Origin: Paramesorhizobium endophyticum | GTDB lineage: Bacteria > Pseudomonadota > Alphaproteobacteria > Rhizobiales > Rhizobiaceae | Length of the DNA: 64,000 nucleotides | Direction of reading: 5' to 3' | Assembly (NCBI RefSeq): GCF_014640615.1 | Contig: NZ_BMHH01000007.1 | Coordinates: 124,001 to 188,000, forward strand | Shown: one piece after another, positions 43,959 through 53,015 of the stretch | Layout: the number at the start of each line of letters is the position of its first letter | How positions within the stretch are numbered: the stretch's first letter is position 1 | Translations under genes and position numbers: made by a program | The notes under the pieces: generated by a model | Seen by the model: the letters and a program-made list of their open reading frames with translations, nothing else | Told to the model about the DNA's origin: nothing | Databases searched by the model: none

Positions 43959-45242
43959 TTATTTCTTTCCGGTCGGCTTGCGCGCCGTGGATCTGGTCGC
44001 CGACTTCACCGCCGTCTCGACTTTCTTCACCGCCGTTTCAGCTTTCACCACCGCCGAAGTAACCGTGGAAGCGGCAGCCTTCACCGCAGGCGACGCTGTA
44101 TTGGCTGACGGAGCAGATGTGCCGGTCACCAACTTGGTGGCGGTGGTCGAGGCTTTGGCCGCGCCGGCCTTGATGGCCGAGGCGGGGGTGGCCGTAGCGG
44201 ATTTGGCGGCGGAGGCGACGGTCTTTGCGGCGGAGGCCATGGATTTTTCCGCAGAGGCCGCGGTGGCGGAGGCCGCCTGAACAGCTGAGGAGGCGGCGCG
44301 AGTCACATTCGATGACACGGCTCGCGTGACGCTGGAAGGTGATACCGTGCGCGGAGATGAAGAAGGACTTGCCGATGTCGAGGGCCCGCTGGAGGACAAG
44401 GCCTGGGCGGACGTCTTCGCCGCTCCCGCGCCGCCTCGCGTCCGGTGGCTGCTCTTCACCTGACCTGCTTCCACGCGCTTGGTAAAATTGGTGCGGACGC
44501 CCGAGGCCAGAAGCGCCGCCTTGCCGACCCAGTTCTCCCGCTCGACGCGACCGGGGAAACCGATCTTGCGGTTGACCCAGGCGATTTCGGCCGGTGTCCA
44601 GGCAGACACCTGGTTGAAGTGGAAGATGCCAAGGCTATTGAGGTCCTTCTCGAGCTTGTCGCCCACGCCGTCGATCAGCGTCAGATTATCGGCCTTTCCA
44701 CCACGCGGGGATTTAAGCAGCGGCGGCGGCGTTGGGGCAACGGCGCCGGCGGGCGCGAGCTGCCTTGCCGCTGAGGGCGCTGGCTGCTTTGCCCGCGCCA
44801 CGGCGGGTTTGGCGGCAGCGGATGAGCGAGCGGCGGGCGATGGAGCGGGCGACGCCGGCTTTGCCGCCGATTTCGCCAGGGGGATCACCGACGCGCTGAC
44901 CGAGGCCACAGCCGATGCGGCAGCTTTGGCGGCGTCGGCCATCGTCCTGCCGGCGGGCGCCCGCACAGGTGCAACCTTTGCCGGGGCGGGCCTTGCCGAC
45001 GCCTTTGCGCTTGCGGCCCGGGACCGACCGGCTTTCTGTGAAGCAGCCGCCGACGCAACGGTGGTTTTCGCGGCCCGCGCAGCTCCCGCTGCCTTTGGAG
45101 AATAAGGAAGGGCCAGGGCGGGCGACGCCGCGGTGCGACCGTTCTGCGTGGCCGTGTAGCGCCTATACAATGATCCGATGATGCAACCCAGGACAAATGC
45201 AACAGCAATCAGTATGGCCAATTGAATGATGAGCAACAACAT
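43959..45242 (-). CDS. membrane-anchored histone-like protein with helix-hairpin-helix domain
   Basis: 427 residues. Residues 2-25 are one membrane helix. Residues 30-180 are an Ala/Lys/Pro/Arg-rich low-complexity region. Residues 183-247 form an HhH-type domain (DNLTLIDGVGDKLEKDLNSL) like the C-terminal domain found in some NADH-dehydrogenase subunit E and ribosomal L21-type proteins. Residues 260-427 are Ala/Ser/Thr/Lys repeats resembling histone H1 tails. It could bind DNA or RNA at the membrane, but no function is established. Convergent with pyrE. Confidence 0.75.
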   Translation of the reverse strand: MLLLIIQLAILIAVAFVLGCIIGSLYRRYTATQNGRTAASPALALPYSPKAAGAARAAKTTVASAAASQKAGRSRAASAKASARPAPAKVAPVRAPAGRTMADAAKAAASAVASVSASVIPLAKSAAKPASPAPSPAARSSAAAKPAVARAKQPAPSAARQLAPAGAVAPTPPPLLKSPRGGKADNLTLIDGVGDKLEKDLNSLGIFHFNQVSAWTPAEIAWVNRKIGFPGRVERENWVGKAALLASGVRTNFTKRVEAGQVKSSHRTRGGAGAAKTSAQALSSSGPSTSASPSSSPRTVSPSSVTRAVSSNVTRAASSAVQAASATAASAEKSMASAAKTVASAAKSATATPASAIKAGAAKASTTATKLVTGTSAPSANTASPAVKAAASTVTSAVVKAETAVKKVETAVKSATRSTARKPTGKK

Positions 45243-45512
45243 GCGGACATCTCCTTCAGGCGGAAGACCTTATTCGGCACCGACAACTTTTTGACTGACG
45301 ATATTCTTTCTTCACCACGACCGTGCCCGGAAAGACCGCGCTGCGGGCTCCGGTCGGGTCATGCCCGGCACGCATCCGCGCAGCCAACCGACGCGCAGGA
45401 GACGCACCTTACGAACGCAATGATCACGCGAACTCCAGGCATTCACGAAAGCCGCCATCGGCTTCCCGCCTGCACCAGGCCAATATAGGCGGCCCGCCTT
45501 CATCTTCAGCAC

Positions 45513-45550
45513 ATGATCCATTCGAGAAGTCTGCAACTTTTCGGGATCAT
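45513..45550. repeat. family F short palindrome, copy 1
   Basis: ATGATCCATTCGAGAAGTCT then GCAACTTTTCGGGATCAT: imperfect arms GATC...CGAGAAG / CTTTTCGGGATC. With copy 2 it lies in the 374-bp gap 45243-45616, which otherwise holds no gene that I can support. Confidence 0.8.
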
Positions 45551-45564
45551 TGCTTTATTCAACC

Positions 45565-45607
45565 GCATGATCTTGTCCGAAAGTCTTGTAACTTTTCGGG
45601 ATCATGC
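45565..45607. repeat. family F short palindrome, copy 2
   Basis: GCATGATCTTGTCCGAAAG, a short loop, then CTTTTCGGGATCATGC. Nearly identical to the copy at 56923-56965 and to an element widespread in Hyphomicrobiales as I remember it. Confidence 0.85.
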
Positions 45608-45616
45608 TGGACACCT

Positions 45617-45715
45617 TTACGCCAGATCTTCATCCAGAGTCTTCAATCCGACGTAAAGCCCGATACAAAACGCAACAAGCAGAACGAGCCAGAATGTATT
45701 TATAAGATATTCCAT
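45617..45715 (-). CDS. 32-residue single-span membrane peptide
   Basis: The minus strand gives MEYLINTFWLVLLVAFCIGL followed by YVGLKTLDEDLA and TAA. One hydrophobic helix with a short acidic tail, well formed as a small membrane protein. No ribosome site stronger than GGGACTGAG is seen. Function unknown. Confidence 0.4.
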   Translation of the reverse strand: MEYLINTFWLVLLVAFCIGLYVGLKTLDEDLA

Positions 45716-45826
45716 CTCAGTCCCTCGCGATTCGTTAGAAGTAAAATAACACAGAAACTGGTTTACAAAATCTTTTACTTATTCATCCACAAGCCTTAAC
45801 TATACAAATTAAGTATTGTGAATGAC

Positions 45827-46474
45827 TTAATCGGAGGGAGGCGCTATGCGCGCGGAGGCTAGCCTCCCCTGCCCCGGCAGCGCGCCCGCTACGGCCGCAG
45901 TCAGGCGCTCATAGGCGTCGCGCCCGGCGGCGCTGCCGCGGACCGAGTAATCAACACCGCTGACCGCCACCTCGCCTTCCTTCAGATCTGCAAGCTGGGC
46001 AAGGGCGAAGCCTACGAGGGCGGGGAAGCCATCCGGAGCGCCCCGCGCGACCGACATGTCGTCGACGACGCGGATGCCCGGCACGGCGCGCTCGGTCAGA
46101 GCCACGATCTCCATGCGCGCCGGACCAGGCGGCACATCGCCGGTCAGGGTGATTCCATCGCCGGTCTTGATGGCTCGGAAAGTGAAGGGTTCCGAGAGTG
46201 GCGGAAGAACGGACTGATTGTCCACGGCGCGGACACCAGGCACCGCCGAGGCGACCTGGGTCGCGGCAGCCTGCGCGGTTTCATCCGGCGCGGTGCCCCG
46301 CAGGGTCAGGTCCCGGCCATCGGCATCGACCGTCGCCCAGGGTTGATTGTTTCCGACAAGCGCCGCCGAGGCGCGGGATACAAGATCGTGTTGGACCGGC
46401 CCCGCGCCGAACCATGTGGCAAGCGCCGTCAATACGGTCGTCGTCGCAACGCCGGGCCAAAGCCAGCTTTTCAT
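45827..46474 (-). CDS. BON-domain envelope protein, short form
   Basis: 215 residues from the ATG at 46474 (AGGAGAGGACTC upstream). A signal/anchor (about 3-20) is followed by two BON-type domains (about 45-110 and 115-205; repeated VSGVDYSVRG and TLRGTAPDE-like strands). Related rhizobial proteins continue with more BON units and a C-terminal OmpA domain (600-700 residues); this one ends at ARIAPPSD. It may be a truncated relative. BON domains bind membranes or polysaccharide. Confidence 0.75.
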   Translation of the reverse strand: MKSWLWPGVATTTVLTALATWFGAGPVQHDLVSRASAALVGNNQPWATVDADGRDLTLRGTAPDETAQAAATQVASAVPGVRAVDNQSVLPPLSEPFTFRAIKTGDGITLTGDVPPGPARMEIVALTERAVPGIRVVDDMSVARGAPDGFPALVGFALAQLADLKEGEVAVSGVDYSVRGSAAGRDAYERLTAAVAGALPGQGRLASARIAPPSD

Positions 46475-46795
46475 GAGTCCTCTCCTGTGTCTCGTAGAAT
46501 AACGCCTGTTAATACGCATACCGATACAAGCACGAGAACGCCTCCCGCAAATCCCGAAATCTATTCGAAATGTATTGCGAAGCAGGAGAGCCGAACTTTT
46601 GCCGAAAAAATCGGTAAGATCAAGCTTAGATAGGAGGGTTTTTACTGATTAAAACTGTGGAAAGGCAAATATAGTGGTAATTTATACAATAAGCATCAGC
46701 TGGAATGACGGATCGATAAAATACTTCTGACTAAAACTCAAATAAAAAACCCGGCAGCTTTCGCCGCCGGGTTTCTTTTAACCAATCCGGATGGA
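46475..46795. other. A+T-rich intergenic region upstream of the BON gene
   Basis: 321 bp between the BON gene start and the end of the first porin gene. It is clearly richer in A+T than its surroundings and holds the porin terminator at 46744-46771. It should carry the BON-gene promoter. No gene seen. Confidence 0.6.
46744..46771 (-). terminator. porin terminator
   Basis: On the minus strand CCCGGCGGC, loop GAAA, GCTGCCGGG, then TTTTTTATTT: a 9-bp stem (one wobble pair) with a T run, 25 bases after the porin stop. Confidence 0.93.
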
Positions 46796-47896
46796 TCAGA
46801 ACGAGCGCTGGAAGCGGACCATACCGCCCCACTGGTCTTCGTCGTTGCTGATGCCGTCGCTGTCGAGCTTGTCCTTGACGTAAACGACTTCCGGCGTGAT
46901 CGTGAAGCCGGGAACGAGTTCGTAGGCGACATTGGCCGCAACAGCCAGTTCCTTGGCGTCGTCGAAGGAGACCTGCGCGTTGAAGGTTGCCTTGTCGGTC
47001 AGCTTGTAGCTTGCGCCAACCCAACCGATCCAGTCACCACCCCAGTTCGCGAAGACGTTGGACTTGTAGTACTGAAGATCACCTTCAGACTGCCAGCCGC
47101 CCATCACGAAGAAAGAGAACTTGTCGTTCACGTTGAGGTCAACACGAAGCTTGGCAGCCCACTCTTCGATATTGGCGTCATAGCCCGCAACAGCGGCGAT
47201 CGAGCCCCAGCCCTGGGCATACTTCAGACCGCCGACGACGTGAGGCACGTAGCTGTCGATGGTATGGTCATACTCGCCGCTGAGGTTGGTGTTATCGCCA
47301 GAACCCTGCTCGAGCGAGATGATGGCCGAGAGGCCATTGCCAGCCGTGAAGGTGTAGCTGATGAGGTTGGTGTCGTAGTAATCATCCTCGAGCGGATCGT
47401 CGTTGATGACGTTGCCGGCGTAACCGATGAAGGTACGGAACGCGGTTTCGTCCTTACCAACGCGCAGGCCACCGAGCTCGATGTAACCGAAGTTGAACGA
47501 GGTGCCCTTGTCGCCAGCTTCCCAATCGTCGTTGCCGAAGTTCCAACGGGTCTCGGTGTAGGTGCGCAGCGTGCCGAGTTCCGTCTCGGAAGCGGTGTGC
47601 GTGCGCAGCGTGAAGCGAGTGTTGATGTTGTAGGTATCGTCGAGATCGCCGTCCTGCTGATCGACGGACGTTACGCCGAGCGCACGGCCGCCCTTGACGT
47701 CGACGCGGACATAGCCCGAGAGACGCAGGCAGGTTTCGGTACCCGGAATGTAGAAGTAACCCTTGCCGTAAGCGTCGCAAACGCGAACATATTCAACGGG
47801 TTCCGGCTCGGCGGCGACGACGGCGTCGGCGGCCTGAGCGCCGGAGACTGCGACGAGGGCCGCAGCGGAGCCGAGAAGAAGGCTCTTGATGTTCAT
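46796..47896 (-). CDS. outer-membrane porin (Omp2/RopA type), copy 1
   Basis: 366 residues. A signal peptide (1-22, [20 protein letters not shown]) is followed by a beta barrel with alternating strands and the C-terminal aromatic residue (RFQRSF) needed for assembly. It is rich in Gly, Asp and Tyr. The two conserved cysteines near the N-terminus (VRVCDAYG and GTETCLRL) are typical of rhizobial/Brucella porins. It passes small hydrophilic solutes. The leader (GACTGGAGGTCAGAAAATGA) is identical to that of porin copy 2. Confidence 0.97.
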   Translation of the reverse strand: MNIKSLLLGSAAALVAVSGAQAADAVVAAEPEPVEYVRVCDAYGKGYFYIPGTETCLRLSGYVRVDVKGGRALGVTSVDQQDGDLDDTYNINTRFTLRTHTASETELGTLRTYTETRWNFGNDDWEAGDKGTSFNFGYIELGGLRVGKDETAFRTFIGYAGNVINDDPLEDDYYDTNLISYTFTAGNGLSAIISLEQGSGDNTNLSGEYDHTIDSYVPHVVGGLKYAQGWGSIAAVAGYDANIEEWAAKLRVDLNVNDKFSFFVMGGWQSEGDLQYYKSNVFANWGGDWIGWVGASYKLTDKATFNAQVSFDDAKELAVAANVAYELVPGFTITPEVVYVKDKLDSDGISNDEDQWGGMVRFQRSF

Positions 47897-48264
47897 TTTC
47901 TGACCTCCAGTCAAAGTTAAAAATGGGTCTGGGCATTCTGATTTGGCTGAAGGACAACCTGTCCCCATCCCCTCGAAAAAGTCGCCCCGAAGCGCTCCTT
48001 CTTCTGTCGTGACCATACTCGCCGGGTTTCGCGTTTCAACACCCAATAGCGTTCGCTTATGTTATACCCCGCTCTATGCCCACCCATTGTTGCAGAAAAG
48101 ACACGAAATTGCCGTGGGCAAGGCGGTCCGTTTAGAAGTTATTAATATGTGAGGGGCGGAATCGGCGCGTTTTCAGCGCGACTCATCCCTCAAAAGAGGG
48201 AATCGAGAGGGAGCGGGGGGGGGAGCGCCTGGACCGTTGTCATGGGGATAAGGCCGAGGCATGG

Positions 48265-48287
48265 ATTCCCGTGACAAGCACGGGAAT
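48265..48287. repeat. ACAAG-loop palindrome 1
   Basis: ATTCCCGTG-ACAAG-CACGGGAAT, a 9-bp perfect stem. Confidence 0.9.
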
Positions 48288-48376
48288 GACGGAAGTGGGG
48301 ACGATTCCGCCCTCTCCATTAGAGTTGCAACGGCGGAGAGGTCCGCAGGCGCCGCTGGAACAGTAAATCTGCCGTC

Positions 48377-48399
48377 ATCCTCGGGCTTGTCCCGAGGAT
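48377..48399. repeat. ACAAG-loop palindrome 2 (inverted)
   Basis: ATCCTCGGG-CTTGT-CCCGAGGAT, a 9-bp perfect stem; the loop is ACAAG on the other strand. Confidence 0.9.
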
Positions 48400-48462
48400 C
48401 TGCCGACATCTAATCCTAATCTCTCGCTTGCCCGTATCGGCACCCTGGCTCCTCGCTTCACC

Positions 48463-48501
48463 TTTGGCAGATTCTCGGGACAAGCCCGAGAATCTGCCAA
48501 A
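48463..48501. repeat. ACAAG-loop palindrome 3
   Basis: TTTGGCAGATTCTCGGG, loop ACAAG, then its exact complement: a 17-bp perfect stem, the longest perfect hairpin in the window. Confidence 0.93.
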
Positions 48502-48590
48502 GGACGGGAACGCCATTCCGTGACGCTCCACTGCATATGTAGAAGAGATGATTTGGTGGCCTGCCCACCCGAAGCCCAAAGGGCGCAGGG

Positions 48591-48681
48591 TGGCGGAGAG
48601 GATGGGATTCGAACCCACGAGACCCTTTTGAGGTCTACTCCCTTAGCAGGGGAGCGCCTTCGACCACTCGGCCACCTCTCC
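48591..48681 (-). tRNA. tRNA-Ser(GCU)
   Basis: The minus strand starts GGAGAGGTGGCCGAGTGG and ends in CCTCTCCG with CCA encoded. The acceptor stem GGAGAGG/CCTCTCC pairs fully. The anticodon loop CTGCTAAG gives GCT. A long variable arm and the T arm GGTTCGAATCC fit serine tRNA. About 91 bases including CCA. Confidence 0.97.
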
Positions 48682-48881
48682 GGTAAGGGCGAGATAGCCG
48701 GTAAAGCACGGCAGTTCAAGCGATTTGCGACGAATAGGCTGGAAATTCATCCACAGGGTGCGTGCGCGCTGGCCCAGGCGTGGTGAGGCGGAAAGATGGC
48801 CACACTGAGGTGGAAATCGCTAATCAATTGATTCAACTTACGTTTTTCTCCTGCCTCCGACTCTAGACTGGAGGTCAGAAA

Positions 48882-50051
48882 ATGAACATCAAGAGCCTTC
48901 TCCTCGGCTCCGCTGCGGCCCTTACCGCAGCCTCCGGCGCGCAGGCCGCCGACGCCGTCGTCGCCGCAGAGGCGGAACCCGTTGAATATGTTCGCGTCTG
49001 TGACGCCTATGGCGCGGGCTACTTCTATATTCCGGGCACCCAGACCTGTTTGCGCATATCCGGCTATCTGCGCTACGACATCGGCGTCGGCGATGCGCTG
49101 GGGATGACCGCGATCGATCGCAGGGGCAACCGCCTGATCAATCCCGGCGCCCCGGTCGATCTCCCGGAAGACGCGGATCTGGATTATCACGACACCTGGA
49201 ACAAGCGCATGCGTTTCGCGCTGCGCACACACACCGCCTCCGAGACCGAACTCGGCACGCTGCGCACCTATACCGAGACCCGCTTCCAATGGGACACAAA
49301 TGACAATCAGTCGAATCTGCTGACGGAAATCAACGAGCGCGACCAGGGCTGGGGCGCTTGGGCAGAGAATGATCCTGTCACGCTAAATTTCGCCTATATC
49401 GAGCTGGGCGGATTGCGCATCGGTAAGGACGAAACCGCGTTCCGCACCTTCCTTGGTTATGCCGGCGGCGTCATCAACGACGATACGCTGGAGAATCTGG
49501 GCTACGACACCACCCTCATCAGCTATACGTTCACCGCCGGCAACGGCATCTCTGCCATCGTCTCGCTCGAACAAGGCGAGGGCTGGTACACGATCGACAG
49601 CTATACGCCCCATGTCGTGGTCGGCGCCAAATGGGCGCAGGGCTGGGGTTCGTTCGGCGTCGTCGGCGGCTATGACGCCAACATGGAAGAATACGCGATC
49701 AAGGCCCGCGCGGACATAAACGTCACCGACGCCATCTCGCTGTGGCTGATGGGCGGCTGGCAGTCCGATGGCAGCCTCGCCAACTACCGCGACAATTTCT
49801 ACGCCTCATGGGGCGGGGATTGGATCGTCTGGGTCGGCGGCAGCTACCAGTTCAACGAGCAGACAGCGTTCAACGCCCAGTTTTCCTATGACGACTTCAA
49901 GGAAATGGCTGTGGCAGCCAACGTGGCCTACGAGCTCGTGCCCGGTCTGACGATCACGCCCGAAGTCCTCTACGTCAAGGAATCCAAGGAGCTTACCGGC
50001 GGTAAGGATGATTATTGGGGCGGCATCCTCCGCTTCCAGCGGTCTTTCTAG
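48882..50051 (+). CDS. outer-membrane porin (Omp2/RopA type), copy 2
   Basis: 389 residues. Signal peptide 1-22 ([20 protein letters not shown]), N-terminal cysteines in VRVCDAYG and GTQTCLRI, and C-terminal RFQRSF. It differs from copy 1 mainly in surface loops (an insert near 75-95 and residues 140-165). Divergent from copy 1, with the tRNA-Ser gene between. The same GGAGGTCAGAAA ribosome-site leader precedes it, showing duplication including the leader. Confidence 0.97.
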   Translation: MNIKSLLLGSAAALTAASGAQAADAVVAAEAEPVEYVRVCDAYGAGYFYIPGTQTCLRISGYLRYDIGVGDALGMTAIDRRGNRLINPGAPVDLPEDADLDYHDTWNKRMRFALRTHTASETELGTLRTYTETRFQWDTNDNQSNLLTEINERDQGWGAWAENDPVTLNFAYIELGGLRIGKDETAFRTFLGYAGGVINDDTLENLGYDTTLISYTFTAGNGISAIVSLEQGEGWYTIDSYTPHVVVGAKWAQGWGSFGVVGGYDANMEEYAIKARADINVTDAISLWLMGGWQSDGSLANYRDNFYASWGGDWIVWVGGSYQFNEQTAFNAQFSYDDFKEMAVAANVAYELVPGLTITPEVLYVKESKELTGGKDDYWGGILRFQRSF

Positions 50052-50063
50052 AAATCACTCAAG

Positions 50064-50093
50064 GGAACGCTGGGGATAAGCTCCAGCGTTCCT
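50064..50093 (+). terminator. hairpin after porin copy 2
   Basis: GGAACGCTGG, a 9-base loop, CCAGCGTTCC: a 10-bp perfect stem 12 bases after the stop; only a weak T run (TCTGCTG) follows. The sequence from here to 50327 is A+T-rich and shows no gene. Confidence 0.75.
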
Positions 50094-50327
50094 CTGCTGA
50101 TAATGCGTTCACGAAAGTGAAAGCGAATGTCGAAACCAATTTGTGAGGTGATACATAGATAACTGAAACTTTGATCTATTTGGGGGAAGTACCAACGAGA
50201 GGTGGGTTATTTCGTTGGATGCGGGATCATGGATGATGCAAATACAAAGTTTAAGTAAACGAGACTTGTTTTTCGTTAATACATTCGTTAACTCTTCCTT
50301 CAATACTTTGTATTTAGGGAGGCGTTG

Positions 50328-51254
50328 ATGGTTATTATGAAAAACAATACCATCGGAAGCAGTGAGACTTATACGCCTATCATAGGATATAATCTCAATT
50401 ACACAGCTTCCCAGAGTGCAACCCACAGGCTGGTCAATCAGCATTCGCTCGCCGAACTGGCAAGAAGGTATCTCAACATTCTATGGGACGACGGGTCCCA
50501 CAAATACAATGTGAAGTCCTTCCTCGGCGAGATCGATGAGATATTGAAAGGCGAGCGGTTCAGCGGCTTCAGCCAGGAAATGCTCGACCGGGTCATCGGT
50601 ACGCTTCGCGAACGCGGCAATAGCAATGCCACCATCAATCGAAAGATGGCGGCGCTGAGCAAACTGCTGCGAAAGGCGTACAAGATGGGCGAAATCTTCA
50701 GCCTGCCGGAGTTCATCCGCCAGAAAGAGCGAGCGGGACGCATCCGCTTTCTCGAGTATGACGAGGAGCAGCGGCTGTTCGCGGCCATCCGAAGCCGCTG
50801 CGAAGATAGCTACCGCCTCTCCATCTTCCTGGTCGACACGGGCTGTCGCCTGGGCGAGGCCATCGGCCTGACCTGGAACGATATCCAGGACCACCGCGTC
50901 ACCTTCTGGTTCACCAAATCCAATCGCAGCCGCACCGTGCCCATGACCCGGCGCGTGCGCAAGGCGCTTGATATCCCGCACATGGGACGGAAAGGCCCAT
51001 TCGCGATGCTCAACCAGATCCGCTACCGCGCCATCTGGAACGAGGCGAAGATGGAAGTGGGCCTGGGCAAGGACGACCAGGTGGTGCCGCACATCCTGCG
51101 CCACACCTGCGCCTCGCGGCTGGTGCGCGGGGGAATCGATATCCGCCGCGTGCAGATGTGGCTGGGTCACCAGACGCTGCAGATGACCATGCGGTATGCG
51201 CACCTTGCGACGAATGATCTGGATTCGTGCGTGAAGGTGCTGGAGGTGCGGTAG
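50328..51254 (+). CDS. orphan tyrosine recombinase (phage integrase family)
   Basis: 308 residues. The N-terminal core-binding domain (about 35-125) is followed by the catalytic domain with Arg174 (CRLGEAIGL), Lys198, His255-x2-Arg258 (PHILRHTCAS), His281 (WLGHQTLQ) and the nucleophile Tyr290 (MRYAHL), so all catalytic residues are present. The ATG has AGGGAGGCG upstream. No excisionase, phage gene or attachment repeats were found nearby. It may be a relic integrase, or a host or mobile-element recombinase. Confidence 0.9.
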   Translation: MVIMKNNTIGSSETYTPIIGYNLNYTASQSATHRLVNQHSLAELARRYLNILWDDGSHKYNVKSFLGEIDEILKGERFSGFSQEMLDRVIGTLRERGNSNATINRKMAALSKLLRKAYKMGEIFSLPEFIRQKERAGRIRFLEYDEEQRLFAAIRSRCEDSYRLSIFLVDTGCRLGEAIGLTWNDIQDHRVTFWFTKSNRSRTVPMTRRVRKALDIPHMGRKGPFAMLNQIRYRAIWNEAKMEVGLGKDDQVVPHILRHTCASRLVRGGIDIRRVQMWLGHQTLQMTMRYAHLATNDLDSCVKVLEVR

Positions 51255-51277
51255 TTTGAGAGGCCGGCGGAACGGCG

Positions 51278-51434
51278 CCCCCCTCTGCCCTGCCGGGCAT
51301 CTCCCCCGCAAAGGGGGAGATTGGCTGACATATCGCTCCGCTCTTATCCTGCGACGTTGGCGGTTAGTAGCACCCGTTCATGAAAGCGTAATCTCCCCCC
51401 TTGCGGGGGAGATGTCCGGCAGGACAGAGGGGGG
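51278..51434. repeat. family A palindromic element, copy 6
   Basis: 157 bp starting 24 bases after the integrase stop codon, with the standard ends. One base longer than the other copies. Confidence 0.93.
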
Positions 51435-51535
51435 CGACATAGAGCGCCAACGTTTCCATTAGCGAATCTCCCTCTATAGCCACGATAGACCAATCCATGG
51501 TAGCGAATGCCAGTTCGCTCTCTCGGGTTCCTCTC

Positions 51536-52642
51536 ATGGCCATTCCACGTTTCACCCCGCTCGTCGGGAAACTCCCCTCCACCGTCCCGTTCGTCGGCCC
51601 TGAGGCGCTGGAGCGACTACGCGGGCGGCCTTTCGCGGCACGGCTCGGGGCGAATGAAAACGGTTTCGGCCCTGCCCCGTCGGTTATCGCTGCGATGCAG
51701 GCGGCGGCGGGCGATGTCTGGAAATATGGCGACCCGGAGAATCACGAGCTCAAACAGGCGCTGGCGGCTCATCTGGGCATAGGGCCCGAAAGCATCGCCG
51801 TGGGTCCCGGTATCGATTGCCTGCTGGGGCTGGTCGTCCGGCAATATGTCAATCCCGGTGATGCGGTCGTCAATTCGCTCGGCGGCTATCCGACCTTCAA
51901 TTTCCATGTCGCGGGTTTCGGCGGGCGTATCGTCACCGTGCCCTATCGCGAGGACAGGAGCGACCTTGACGGGCTGCTTGATGCGGTGAAGCGCGAGGGG
52001 CCGCCGCTCGTCTATCTCGCCAACCCCGATAATCCGATGGGAACTTGGCTGGAGGCGGATGCGGTCCAGCCCTTCATCGAGGCATTGCCGGAAACCACGC
52101 TGCTCATTCTCGACGAGGCTTATGGCGAGACCGCGCCCGCCTCGGCCATTCCGCCGCTCGATGTCGCCAGGCCGAATGTGCTGCGGATGCGGACTTTTTC
52201 GAAGGCCTATGGGCTGGCGGGGATGCGCTGCGGCTATGCCATCGGCGCGCCGGACCAGATTACCGCTTTCGACAAGATACGCGACCATTTCGGCGTCCCG
52301 CGTTTGACGCAAGTCGCAGCGATGGCCGCGCTGAAGGATCAGGCTTATCTCGATGAGGTGATCGGCATGATCGATGCCGCGCGGCGGCGGATCGCCTCGA
52401 TTGCGACGGCGAACGGGCTTGCACCTATCCCCTCCGCCACCAATTTCGTCACCATCGATTGCGGGCGGGACGGCGCGTTCGCGAAGCGAGTTCTCGATGC
52501 GCTGATCGAGCGCGACATCTTCGTGCGCAAGCCCGCCGCACCGATTCTCGACCGCTGCATCCGCGTCAGCGTCGGGCCGAAGGCTGAACTCGATCTTTTC
52601 GAGGCAACATTGCCGCTTGCGCTTGCGGCGGCGGACATCTGA
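51536..52642 (+). CDS. PLP-dependent aminotransferase (histidinol-phosphate aminotransferase-like)
   Basis: 368 residues from the ATG at 51536. Fold-type I enzyme with ANPDNPMG (Asn163), LDEAYGE (Asp193, Tyr196) and the PLP Lys223 in TFSKAYGLAGMR. The sequence is closest in pattern to HisC-type enzymes, some of which also accept aromatic amino acids. No his genes are adjacent, so the substrate is uncertain. The DUF423-like gene starts 14 bp downstream. Confidence 0.9.
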   Translation: MAIPRFTPLVGKLPSTVPFVGPEALERLRGRPFAARLGANENGFGPAPSVIAAMQAAAGDVWKYGDPENHELKQALAAHLGIGPESIAVGPGIDCLLGLVVRQYVNPGDAVVNSLGGYPTFNFHVAGFGGRIVTVPYREDRSDLDGLLDAVKREGPPLVYLANPDNPMGTWLEADAVQPFIEALPETTLLILDEAYGETAPASAIPPLDVARPNVLRMRTFSKAYGLAGMRCGYAIGAPDQITAFDKIRDHFGVPRLTQVAAMAALKDQAYLDEVIGMIDAARRRIASIATANGLAPIPSATNFVTIDCGRDGAFAKRVLDALIERDIFVRKPAAPILDRCIRVSVGPKAELDLFEATLPLALAAADI

Positions 52643-52656
52643 CAGGGGGTACGAAC

Positions 52657-53013
52657 ATGGCCAGGGAACTCTACCGCCCCTTCGCGCTTCTGGGAGCCTT
52701 GAGCGGCGCGGCGGCCATCGCGGCCTATGCGGCTTCCGCCCATGGCGGCAGCGCCAATCTCGGCACCCTCGCGCCACTGCTCCTCGGCCATGCGCCGGCC
52801 CTGCTCGTGCTGTCCCTGCTGGCTCCGGGCAGGATGGTGGCAAGGCTCGGCGGATGGGTGATCCTGCTCGGGCTCCTGCTTTTCACCGGCGATCTCCTGA
52901 TGCGAGATCTCACCGGCGACAGGCTCTTCCCCTACGCCGCGCCGTCAGGCGGAACGCTGATGATGCTCGGGTGGGTGATTGCGGGCGCGGGGCTGATGAC
53001 AAAGGAGACATAA
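52657..53013 (+). CDS. DUF423 membrane protein
   Basis: 118 residues with four hydrophobic helices and the DUF423 pattern: LGALSGAAAIAAYAASAHG near the start, LLLFTGDLLMRDLTG, and PYAAPSGGTLMMLGW. The family is an inner-membrane protein of unknown function. GACAGGGGGTACGAAC gives its ribosome site. It ends at a shared terminator with the convergent next gene. Confidence 0.88.
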   Translation: MARELYRPFALLGALSGAAAIAAYAASAHGGSANLGTLAPLLLGHAPALLVLSLLAPGRMVARLGGWVILLGLLLFTGDLLMRDLTGDRLFPYAAPSGGTLMMLGWVIAGAGLMTKET

Positions 53014-53015
53014 AA

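Larger units (their letters stand above)
47897..48590. other. inter-porin region with palindromes
   Basis: 694 bp between porin copy 1 and the tRNA gene. The first 250 bp should hold the porin promoter. The rest contains three short palindromes with an ACAAG or CTTGT loop (listed separately). No protein gene is supported. Confidence 0.7.

Noticed and set aside
48591-51254. Genomic island between tRNA-Ser and the integrase
   Set aside because: No second copy of the tRNA 3' end was seen near the integrase, and the interval contains only a core-type porin gene.
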